DNA of 9,109 nt from CAZSGN01 sp964606415. Its GTDB lineage: Bacteria > Bacteroidota > Bacteroidia > Bacteroidales > JBBRXJ01. The notes below the pieces were generated by a model. It did no database searches. It was given only the letters and a program-made list of their open reading frames with translations, and was not told the origin of the DNA. The position numbers and the translations under genes were made by a program. Where the stretch lies: positions 1 through 9,109 of the forward strand of contig CAZSGN010000100.1 in NCBI GenBank assembly GCA_964606415.1, written 5' to 3'. This document shows, piece by piece, positions 1 to 6,516 of the stretch (within the stretch, counting starts at the first letter, position 1; each line of letters begins with the position of its first letter).

Positions 1-14
1 GTTTTTATTCAATA

Positions 15-27
15 ATCCCGGAGGGAT
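15..27. repeat. Small palindrome, REP-like, at the window edge
   Basis: The bases form ATCCC-GGA-GGGAT, two perfect 5-bp arms around a 3-base centre, inside AT-rich non-coding DNA. The flanking bases (GTTTTTATTCAATA before, GTCCTGTTTGTAGTAATAA after) resemble a short dispersed intergenic element that I recall from Bacteroidota genomes, but this is memory and not a search. Only one copy is visible here and the element may extend left of the window. It could also be chance. Confidence 0.35.
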
Positions 28-93
28 GTCCTGTTTGTAGTAATAAAGTAAATACTTCCCAATATTCCAATGCTTGCTGAAACAGGGACAGGG

Positions 94-175
94 AATGATG
101 ATATGTTTCTTCTTTTTTTTTTAAATAAAAAAGAAACAAAAAATCAAGACTGTCGCTTAAAAAAAAATCATCATT
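94..175. repeat. Nested AT-rich inverted repeats in the gene-free left flank
   Basis: An outer pair AATGATGAT (94-102) and ATCATCATT (167-175) is a perfect 9-bp inverted repeat. Inside it, GTTTCTT (105-111) pairs with AAGAAAC (131-137), and a T10 run (113-122) faces an A-rich run (159-167). The arms are AT-rich, so the structure would be weak and some pairing is expected by chance in such DNA. The whole 1-292 stretch shows no credible gene: only short reading fragments are open and none has recognisable protein character. Confidence 0.35.
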
Positions 176-201
176 GAATAAATGATTAAAATGATTCAGG
201 A

Positions 202-264
202 TAAAAAACGAATCAATTTTAGGACATTATAAATTGTTTTTATATTTTCATAAGTTATTGATTC
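202..264 (-). terminator. Possible terminator of the cobalamin operon
   Basis: Reading the minus strand after the last gene of the operon, GAATCAAT (264-257) is followed by its perfect complement ATTGATTC (217-210), then G and a T6 run. The order stem-then-T-run fits an intrinsic terminator for leftward transcription. Against it, the stem is only 8 bp and AT-rich and the loop is 39 nt, so termination could be weak or factor-dependent. Confidence 0.35.
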
Positions 265-292
265 ACAACACTAGGATCAGGAGTTCTAAAAA

Positions 293-1375
293 TTATTCGA
301 AACAAAAATAACCAGGATTAATTCCTACTTCGAAATGATGTAATAGTTCTCCTTGCTGATTATAGCGATATACTTGTCCTGGCTCCTGATAATCAGACAC
401 ATCAGACATGTAGAGTTCATTTTTTTCCTGATCTACTCCCAAAGCATAGATTAGCCGGTCCCCAGCTTTAATAAAAGACTCTTTTGGCAAGCTATCAGCA
501 CTTACAGACATCTTGTAAATATCTTCATTAACAAAAAAAAGCGTATCCCTGTTCTTGTTCAATGCCAGGTTAGCAGGGATATCCTTGACAGAAGGAAATA
601 AAAAAGTATCCAGAACCTTTCTGGACGACATATCAATTTTCATTAATGCCGGTTTCTCGTACCCGTAAGTGCTTCCTTCGTAACCGCCATCTGTCAATAC
701 CCATAAACAATCATGCTTATCCAGCACCATAGAGGCAGGTTGTTTTCGGACCCTGATAGAATCAACCAATTTATCTGTTCGTGTATCAATGATTAATATC
801 TGGTTATCAAAAGACCAGGCATTAACCAGGCAATAATCACCATAAGTAATCATTTGCTCTGAAGTATGTTGGGTAAACTCGGTATTATTGTTAGAGATAT
901 CTACTGACCCTGTTTTCTTTAAAGTTTGAGGATTAAAAATGGTTATTTTAGTATCATATAAGTCTGAAATATAAGCTTTATTCTCATTAATAACATGTAT
1001 ATGCCTCGGAGAAACAAGGCCGGTAATTTTCCCAAGGTACTTATAATTTGCCGAATCCATAACATAGACTTTGCCGGAATTGTTCACTGAAATAAATGCT
1101 TTTCCCTGATAAATAGTCATAGACTCGGCCACATCACCCAAAGGACTTTCATTGACCGACTGAAAAACATCACGGGACACCTTACCTGTTTCCGGGTCAT
1201 AAAAAGACAAGGAAGCATTGCCAAAAGTAAAATTCCCCTCATTAACAATATATACACCAGTACTGTTTTTATCATCCACATCATCTCCATAATATGTAAA
1301 AGGATCCTTTTTTTCACAATGCGTCAAAAAAACAAATGAAAGCAATAATAAAATTAAACGATTTAAGTGACTCAT
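293..1375 (-). CDS. BtuG-like surface lipoprotein, YncE/DUF5074-type beta-propeller
   Basis: This 360-residue protein is a likely cobalamin-binding surface lipoprotein that caps or feeds the adjacent TonB-dependent receptor. Residues 1-20 are a lipoprotein signal ending in L-T-H-C (Cys20), followed by EKKD, close to the Lys-acidic surface-export signal of Bacteroidota. From about residue 41 (VYIVNEGNFTFGNASLSFYD) to the end it shows repeated blades of the YncE/DUF5074 type, with motifs such as ISVNNSGKVYVMD, AYISDLYDTKITIFNP and LLVDT-like strands. BtuG of Bacteroides thetaiotaomicron is a propeller of this kind with very high cobalamin affinity and sits on BtuB; homology here is judged from fold and context. 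The gene is last in a riboswitch-led operon, 42 nt after the receptor. There is no obvious Shine-Dalgarno, and the start is chosen because the signal peptide begins there. Another YncE-family ligand cannot be excluded. Confidence 0.8.
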   Translation of the reverse strand: MSHLNRLILLLLSFVFLTHCEKKDPFTYYGDDVDDKNSTGVYIVNEGNFTFGNASLSFYDPETGKVSRDVFQSVNESPLGDVAESMTIYQGKAFISVNNSGKVYVMDSANYKYLGKITGLVSPRHIHVINENKAYISDLYDTKITIFNPQTLKKTGSVDISNNNTEFTQHTSEQMITYGDYCLVNAWSFDNQILIIDTRTDKLVDSIRVRKQPASMVLDKHDCLWVLTDGGYEGSTYGYEKPALMKIDMSSRKVLDTFLFPSVKDIPANLALNKNRDTLFFVNEDIYKMSVSADSLPKESFIKAGDRLIYALGVDQEKNELYMSDVSDYQEPGQVYRYNQQGELLHHFEVGINPGYFCFE

Positions 1376-1417
1376 ATAAATGATGTTATATAAATAAAAA
1401 GCTTTACATACTTATTG

Positions 1418-3382
1418 TTACAAGCTGAGTTTAACAGAAAAATTATAATACCTCCCGGGCATAGGATGATATAGCACCATTTGATAATGATGATCAAGAA
1501 GATTATTTACTTTTAAGGAAGTAATAAACTCATACTTTTTGAATAACCATTTTTTACCAAGAGACAGCGTAGTCAACTGATAAGGATTCAGCACCATATT
1601 TGTACTGGATTCGAGATAACTGGGAGAAGCATATCGTTGGCTGCTGGTTTGTGAAGTAATGCCGACTGTCCAGTTATTATACCCCGCGTTAAACATAAAA
1701 CTAAATTTATGCTTTGGTATATAGCTCAACTGTCCATCACGTTCAGTATCTGAATCCGGGATATCCCCATTGGTCGTTCGGGTAAACGCATAATTAACAT
1801 GCGATTTAAATCTCCAGTTTCTGTATTTAAAGTGCAAAGAACCTTGATATTCGGCCCCACGTGACAATACCGTTTTAATATTCTCAGGTGTCCAGAAACG
1901 GGCATTCATCTGTGGACGCCAAATAATCCAATCAGAAATATTTGAATAAAAGCCTTTAAGCTGGTTTTTTCCTTTCCAGCTACCAGCAGACCATTCATGA
2001 TCAATTGCTAAATCGCTGACCCATCCTTTTTCTGATCTCAAATCCGGATTCCCATTAGGCACCCAGTATAGATCATTTAAAGAAGGAACATGATAATTGC
2101 GTGTCACATTCCCCAGGATAGCGATCTGATGTTTCGGCCATAACTCATACTCCATTCCCACTGCAGGAATAAGTGGGATAAAACTGCCATCAACATGTTG
2201 TTGCCTAAGTGATATCAATCCTTTCAAACGCGAAAACAACTCCTGCTTGACAGAAGCAAAAACACTCATTTCATGACGCACTTTATCATAACCATTCATA
2301 ACAACCGGTGCATGATCAAATACACCAACCTTATACCGGTTATATTGCAGTTTATTTTCAACTACCGTCCCCGGCCCTGCATTCCATTTAAAATAAGCAT
2401 CGTTCACCCAGTTAAGCTCATAACTACGGGAATCATTGTTTATAAGCCCATTGGAGGTTGCCTCCCGGGAATAATTCAGATTATTTTGCATAATCCCGGT
2501 ATTTAACTTAAAGTAGATATCAGAATTAAAGTAATGTGACCAACCCAGACGACTTTTAACCGTTTGGCCAGCCTGATGTTCATCAATCTGCATGCCTTCA
2601 TCAGAGATAAGCCTTGGTAATTCCCGGTCATTTTCCTGAAACCACATTTTCGCCTCTAAAACATTTTTTTCATCCGCTTTCCAGTATACTTCACCAAGCG
2701 CCCCCTGCTCATTAAAAGCAGCATTTTCCTGTTTATCGTATTGATATGGTATATCAGCTGTATTGAGATAAGTAAAATCATTTTCCGAATGATGGCTATA
2801 GGCCCTAATTTTGATCTCAATGTCCTTAAAACCAACATTCATTTTTGCAAATGTTCCAAAAGAGCCAAAACTCCCCACCTGCTGAATCACATCAGCATGA
2901 AACCCCTTTCTCCATGAAGGATTATTATCTAATTGCACAGCCCCCCCCAAAGCACCGGAAGTATTTGATAAAGAAGCCCCCCCGTATTGTAATTTCACAT
3001 TATCAATAAAAAAAGACGGGACCAGAGAAAGATCAGCCTGGCCAGTCATTGGAGAATTAATATTAAACCCATCCCAAAGCACCTGGGTATGCGAAGCTGC
3101 TGCTCCACGCACAGAAACAGTAGACATATTACCCGGCCCGTATGATTTAATAAAAAGAGGCGTGTGATCAGAAAGGACATCACTCAACGAAGCATTCGTT
3201 TTAGCATGCAGGACAGCGCTATCCATAATATTTTCAATATGAGCAGTATGCTTTAATCCAATATTTCCCCGTATCTCAATTTCTTCAATATCAATTGTAT
3301 CCTGCCATTCTGCATGAGCATAAAACACCTGAAGAAATAACACCAATAAAATCCCGTATTTTTTAGGTCTATTTACCTGCAT
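1418..3382 (-). CDS. btuB: BtuB-like TonB-dependent outer-membrane receptor for cobalamin
   Basis: This 654-residue receptor would import cobalamin through the outer membrane using TonB energy. An SPI signal (1-24, cut after AHA) is followed by a TonB-box-like segment DTIDIEEIEI (28-37). The plug domain runs from about 45 to 155, with the typical SVRGAAASHTQVLWDG (90-105) and GGASLSNTSGALGGAVQLDN (134-153) motifs. The rest is barrel, ending YYNFSVKLSL. The length matches BtuB-type receptors, and there is no SusC-like N-terminal extension. The substrate is assigned from the upstream cobalamin riboswitch and the BtuG-like and DUF4465 neighbours, not from the receptor sequence alone. The ATG lies 10 nt inside the preceding gene, suggesting translational coupling. 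Two G-runs (G8 at 2941-2948 and G7 at 2977-2983 on the coding strand) encode Gly-Gly pairs in the plug; the frame is intact. Confidence 0.88.
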   Translation of the reverse strand: MQVNRPKKYGILLVLFLQVFYAHAEWQDTIDIEEIEIRGNIGLKHTAHIENIMDSAVLHAKTNASLSDVLSDHTPLFIKSYGPGNMSTVSVRGAAASHTQVLWDGFNINSPMTGQADLSLVPSFFIDNVKLQYGGASLSNTSGALGGAVQLDNNPSWRKGFHADVIQQVGSFGSFGTFAKMNVGFKDIEIKIRAYSHHSENDFTYLNTADIPYQYDKQENAAFNEQGALGEVYWKADEKNVLEAKMWFQENDRELPRLISDEGMQIDEHQAGQTVKSRLGWSHYFNSDIYFKLNTGIMQNNLNYSREATSNGLINNDSRSYELNWVNDAYFKWNAGPGTVVENKLQYNRYKVGVFDHAPVVMNGYDKVRHEMSVFASVKQELFSRLKGLISLRQQHVDGSFIPLIPAVGMEYELWPKHQIAILGNVTRNYHVPSLNDLYWVPNGNPDLRSEKGWVSDLAIDHEWSAGSWKGKNQLKGFYSNISDWIIWRPQMNARFWTPENIKTVLSRGAEYQGSLHFKYRNWRFKSHVNYAFTRTTNGDIPDSDTERDGQLSYIPKHKFSFMFNAGYNNWTVGITSQTSSQRYASPSYLESSTNMVLNPYQLTTLSLGKKWLFKKYEFITSLKVNNLLDHHYQMVLYHPMPGRYYNFSVKLSL

Positions 3383-4362
3383 ATCATCTTTTTTTGATGA
3401 ATATGACCATGATCATCCGTCATTAACACAAAATAAATTCCCGGCATAAAAGAAGTTTCAATCCGGTTGTTCCCAGCCTCTATCTTACTTTCCAGCATAA
3501 GATGCCCTTTGCTATTATAAATACGGAGCGTTCCCGGCGCAAAAGAGAAGGAAACCTCAATAAAAGAGTTAAAAGGGTTGGGCCTAACACGAAAATCAAT
3601 CTTTTCCATTTTATTATCAATAATAGGGGTACCTGAAGCATCCATCACCCCAATTGCATCCAGGTCAAACCCACTGGTTTCGTAACGGGTAGGCCAGGGA
3701 TCATTAATAATATTCCCGGATGAATCATAAGAAGCATAATTACTATCAATTGATCCAATAACATCAACAATCTTGATATAAGACACAGCATTTTTATCTA
3801 AAAGCGCTGTATCCGGCAAATCAGCAAAATCAAAAGGTGTGCCGTATAAACGTTGATATTTACCTGCCAGGTTATGGATTTTTTGAGGATCCAACTCACC
3901 AAATGCTTCAATTTGGGCTGTATCTTGTGTTAAAGAAATGGCCGGGAAACGAAAAAAATGGCTTCCATCCGAACTTACTTCCACAAAAGCCAGTTCAAGA
4001 AAGCGCCCGTCAAAACTATTTTCAAAGACGGCAAAATCAGCTCCTTCATTATCCCGAAGCGGTTCTTCAAAAAAGAACAAAGCTTCTCCCCCGTCACCAA
4101 GACTAACAACAGCACCATCTGCCTTGCCCAGTGCATCATTCTCTTCGCCATATGAAGCTTTATTCGATCCATTAATAGACAAAGAAGAGTCCGAAATATC
4201 CATCAGCCCCCTCTTAATTTGCACATTGGTTCCCCAACGTTTAAAAATATTACTGTCCACATGCACCGCCGTAGATCCTTCTTCACCGGCAGCCGGGGCA
4301 AATTGCCCCATGGCCGGATCGGAATTCATCATTAGGAAGATTATGAAAACAAAGAACAACAT
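3373..4362 (-). CDS. T9SS-sorted cell-surface protein of unknown function, in the cobalamin operon
   Basis: Starting at 4362 this is a 329-residue exported protein. Residues 1-19 form a short hydrophobic signal (MLFFVFIIFLMM..., cut before Gln20). The main domain (about 20-245) is a conserved extracellular module with DFAVFENSF (109-117), ELAFVEVSSDG (123-133), NLAGKYQRLYGTPFD (164-178) and GFDLDAIGV (231-239); I recall related proteins in Bacteroidota and other phyla but know no proven function. The last 75 or so residues match the T9SS type A sorting domain: PNPF at 261, LRIYNSKG, and a PGIYFV strand near the end. It should cross the outer membrane and be anchored or released. It begins one base after the stop of the DUF4465 gene. 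An in-frame ATG at 4398 would add 12 residues (including a Lys) and overlap that gene by 35 bases. By context it may bind cobalamin or a cobalamin carrier; this is inference. Confidence 0.85.
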   Translation of the reverse strand: MLFFVFIIFLMMNSDPAMGQFAPAAGEEGSTAVHVDSNIFKRWGTNVQIKRGLMDISDSSLSINGSNKASYGEENDALGKADGAVVSLGDGGEALFFFEEPLRDNEGADFAVFENSFDGRFLELAFVEVSSDGSHFFRFPAISLTQDTAQIEAFGELDPQKIHNLAGKYQRLYGTPFDFADLPDTALLDKNAVSYIKIVDVIGSIDSNYASYDSSGNIINDPWPTRYETSGFDLDAIGVMDASGTPIIDNKMEKIDFRVRPNPFNSFIEVSFSFAPGTLRIYNSKGHLMLESKIEAGNNRIETSFMPGIYFVLMTDDHGHIHQKKMICR

Positions 4363-4363
4363 G

Positions 4364-5104
4364 TTATTCTTTGAATATAATATTATCAATAGCAACATAT
4401 TTAGGCGTATTCAGGCCGTATTGCCCTTGATCGGACCCATCAAAAGTAAATGTGATTTTGTTAACTGCATTAAAATCCAATTCAGCTTTTAACCAGTCTT
4501 TTTGTATATAATGCTCTGTTGAATCAGGTGATGTAAAATCAGCAAGCATAAACGATTTTGAGGAAACTTCTACCGTATCCATATAACCAACAATGGTCAC
4601 TTCATACCAGTCTCCACTATCAAGAGGCTGGGAAAACTGGCTACCGTCTCTCATTGCTAAAGCAGCATAAGTAGTATTGGTAATCATCATACTTTCAACG
4701 GTTACTTCTTTTTCAAAATCCATATAAAATACGGAATCAAAAGCCGGAAAGAAAATACCATAAGTACTGGAGCCATTTGCTCCTCCACCAGCATAAGCAC
4801 TGAACTGGTTAGCTAAGTCGGCGGTCGTGTCATCAGTCATGTTTGAATAAGCAAAACCTGCCCAGGAATCACCGTAATCGGTAACAGAAAAGGTATTTTC
4901 AAAAGTAACTCCACCACTAACAAAGGCACCTGTACTATCGGACCCATCCCAGTATGATTCTACCTCGAGTGTATTATCCTCGAAGGTGGCTGTTTGTTTG
5001 TTATTAGAATCATTGTTTTCAGAAATTTCATCCTCCTTTTGACAGGAAGCAAAAAACATTATCATTGCAGTAAATGCAAGCATTAAAATAGAAAATCGTT
5101 TCAT
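4364..5104 (-). CDS. DUF4465 surface lipoprotein, probable cobalamin-binding (BtuH-like)
   Basis: This 246-residue lipoprotein is the first gene of the riboswitch-controlled operon. The signal peptide ends F-A-S-C (Cys21), and the mature start CQKED fits the Lys-plus-two-acidic export signal that sends Bacteroidota lipoproteins to the cell surface. After a polar Asn/Ser/Asp linker (26-37), the DUF4465 domain fills the rest: ATFED (39-43), SYWDGSD (50-56), DSWAGFAYS (79-87), NQFSA then a Gly-rich loop (99-112), NTTYAALAM in the middle, and the closing NTPKYVAIDNIIF (232-244). DUF4465 proteins commonly lie beside B12 receptors in Bacteroidota. I recall that the cobalamin-binding lipoprotein BtuH of Bacteroides is related, but cannot verify the family link here. 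The start is the only ATG giving a full signal peptide; it has no Shine-Dalgarno, which is usual in this phylum. Confidence 0.85.
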   Translation of the reverse strand: MKRFSILMLAFTAMIMFFASCQKEDEISENNDSNNKQTATFEDNTLEVESYWDGSDSTGAFVSGGVTFENTFSVTDYGDSWAGFAYSNMTDDTTADLANQFSAYAGGGANGSSTYGIFFPAFDSVFYMDFEKEVTVESMMITNTTYAALAMRDGSQFSQPLDSGDWYEVTIVGYMDTVEVSSKSFMLADFTSPDSTEHYIQKDWLKAELDFNAVNKITFTFDGSDQGQYGLNTPKYVAIDNIIFKE

Positions 5105-5239
5105 AAAATTATAGTTTTTAGTTATACATACAAATAATTGACCCCAAGCGTTTTAAGGGTATCAAAAATCGTAAGCAAAACAGGAAACGTTGAATAGAAT
5201 TCAAACTACGCTTTTGTCCCGAAAGCTTCGAAATTGTAG
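5105..5239 (-). promoter_or_regulatory. Leader between the riboswitch and the first gene (expression platform)
   Basis: These 135 nt should convert cobalamin binding into control of the operon. On the transcript a bulged hairpin can form at 5206-5189 (GTT-TGAAT / ATTCA-AC), enclosed by a 6-bp long-range pairing of AAGCGT (5213-5208) with ACGCTT (5151-5146). I see no stem followed by a U-run, so a classical transcription terminator is not evident; translational or mRNA-stability control seems more likely. There is no Shine-Dalgarno near the ATG to sequester. Confidence 0.4.
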
Positions 5240-5417
5240 TTGTGGCAGGTCTTCTGACTCGCTTCTTTCCGAACGCCTTCCCGTCTGATTTAAATCACTG
5301 ACAGTGGCAGGGCATTGTCCGGAACTTTTATGAAGCTTACAGCAGCGGGAACTGTCCAGGATTTTCACCTGATTCCCTTTTCATCATACTCCGTTGAAAA
5401 ACGTTTCTGAACCACAA
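5240..5417 (-). ncRNA. Cobalamin riboswitch (AdoCbl class, B12 element)
   Basis: Read on the minus strand, this is a full cobalamin aptamer. The 5' UUGUGG (5417-5412) pairs with CCACAA (5245-5240) to close P1. Inside are the conserved core GGGAAUCAGGUGAAAAUCC (about 5378-5360), the ACAGUUCCCGCUGCUGUAAGC segment following it, the AAUGCCCUGCCACUGUCAGUG arm, and the B12 box GCGAGTCAGAAGACCTGCC (5262-5244). Order and spacing match the known family. High cobalamin is expected to lower expression of the downstream uptake genes. The distal end lies 136 nt before the DUF4465 start codon. Confidence 0.96.
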
Positions 5418-5425
5418 AGCTGATG

Positions 5426-5455
5426 CAAAAGTATGCAAATTATTCCAATTATCAA
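5426..5455 (-). promoter_or_regulatory. Bacteroidota-type promoter of the cobalamin operon
   Basis: On the minus strand a TTG (5455-5453) is followed after exactly 19 nt by TACTTTTG (5433-5426), a perfect match to the Bacteroidota TTG-N(17-23)-TAnnTTTG consensus read by their primary sigma factor. Transcription would start around 5418-5421, directly at the 5' strand of riboswitch P1 (5417). This agreement of two independent signals raises confidence. Confidence 0.75.
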
Positions 5456-5645
5456 AATATTAAGGAATACAGATTGGGGTAAATATTTAACAGAAGTCAA
5501 CAGATGACATGACACACCAGCGTCACTTCAATTATATCAAAGTAAAATACTATTTCGCTCAACATAGATCATAAGTTTCTTTACCTGCCCTCCTGTAAAT
5601 AAGTTCTTCTGCTATTTCTAGATAACCCTTAAGAACGGATTAATA

Positions 5646-5674
5646 TTGGCTGTCCATTAAAATTTGTATTTTTA
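5646..5674 (+). promoter_or_regulatory. Candidate promoter of the TPR gene
   Basis: TTG (5646-5648), an 18-nt spacer and TATTTTTA (5667-5674) match the Bacteroidota promoter pattern at all but the last base of the -7 element. Predicted initiation near 5680 leaves a leader of about 45 nt before the ATG at 5726. The AT-rich background makes such matches common. Confidence 0.35.
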
Positions 5675-5725
5675 CATTCATTTTTATTCACCTGGCGTTT
5701 TGTCGATAACATCAATGATTATATT

Positions 5726-6496
5726 ATGTCTCATACCCTTTTCATCCTTGCCCTTATGATCGCCGGCACATCCCTTCAGGCTTCCTCTCCCGGGATCAAT
5801 GATGACAGAGCTATTGATTGTAATTGCCACATTTACAATTCTTATATCAATCAGGAAATAGATAAATGGGAACAACTTATCACAGAAATAAAAAAACGCT
5901 ATAAAGAAAAAGGCAATAAACAATGCCTGTTTAATCTGATATCGGCCATTTACGGTTATACAGGCTTCTTGTCAAGTCATGGCACCAAAGAAGAATTCAG
6001 GAAGCACATTGAAATGGGAGATCAATATATTGCAATTATGAGTAAAAAAGGCTTTTATCCATCCCGAACTAAGGCCCTGGAAGGCGCCTTTACAGCTTTT
6101 AAAATCATATTATCCCCGGCAAAAGCCATTTCTTTGGGACCCCAAAGCATCAAATCAATTAATAAAGCCATTGAAATTGATCCATCCTGCCCATATGGCT
6201 GGGTCGAAAAAGCCAATTCGGAATATCATATGCCCAGAGCATTCGGAGGCAGTTATAAAAGCGCCATTGAATATTACAATCGTGCCATTCGCATATTTGA
6301 ATCCAGGGCTGACTGGACCCAATGCAACTGGTACTATCTAAACACTATTCTTTGGCTTGCTAAAAGCTATGACCAAATCAACGAAAAAGAAAAAGCACTT
6401 CAATCGCTGAGAAAAATTAAAAAACAAGCGCCCGCTTTTGAAACCATCAACGAGTGGATTGATAATTACCAAAAAAACGGGCGACTTCCTTTATAA
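5726..6496 (+). CDS. Exported tetratricopeptide-repeat protein, function unknown
   Basis: This 256-residue protein carries an N-terminal hydrophobic segment (5-18) that reads as an SPI signal, with a likely cut after Ala19 (S-L-Q-A). There is no lipobox, so it should be periplasmic. The C-terminal half is TPR-like: KSINKAIEIDPSCPYGWVEK (about 143-162), then FGGSYKSAIEYYNRAIRIFE with the spaced Gly/Ala/Tyr pattern, then LAKSYDQINEKEKALQSLRK before the terminus. The PRAFGGSYKSAIEYY element recalls TPR lipoproteins linked to TRAP-type or TatT families, only loosely. It has five cysteines, including C32-N-C34 just after the mature N-terminus and C67, unusual for a small TPR protein and compatible with disulfides or metal binding. 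It lies alone, divergent from the B12 operon and ending 20 nt from the convergent barrel gene. No partner is evident. Confidence 0.8.
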   Translation: MSHTLFILALMIAGTSLQASSPGINDDRAIDCNCHIYNSYINQEIDKWEQLITEIKKRYKEKGNKQCLFNLISAIYGYTGFLSSHGTKEEFRKHIEMGDQYIAIMSKKGFYPSRTKALEGAFTAFKIILSPAKAISLGPQSIKSINKAIEIDPSCPYGWVEKANSEYHMPRAFGGSYKSAIEYYNRAIRIFESRADWTQCNWYYLNTILWLAKSYDQINEKEKALQSLRKIKKQAPAFETINEWIDNYQKNGRLPL

Positions 6497-6516
6497 GATT
6501 TTTTTTAAAACGTTTT

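Noticed and set aside
1..80. Possible 3' end of a plus-strand gene entering from the left
   Set aside because: Frames 2 and 3 are open for only 13 and 25 codons, and the DNA looks like an intergenic palindrome rather than coding sequence.
2273..2838. Short open frames opposite or within the TonB receptor gene
   Set aside because: They are shadows of the receptor coding sequence, with no signal, domain or start context of their own.
3837..4492. Overlapping plus-strand open frames of 65-184 codons opposite the T9SS and DUF4465 genes
   Set aside because: They lie antisense to well-supported genes with clear domains, overlap each other in different frames, and have low-complexity Ser/Lys-rich translations without family features.
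5600..5637. Inverted repeat AAGTTCTT / AAGAAC upstream of the TPR gene
   Set aside because: The arms are 6 bp with a spacer of over 20 bases, expected by chance in this base composition.
5684..5923. Minus-strand 79-codon frame with a hydrophobic, Phe-rich start
   Set aside because: It overlaps the TPR gene antisense and the N-terminal hydrophobicity comes from AT-rich non-coding sequence.
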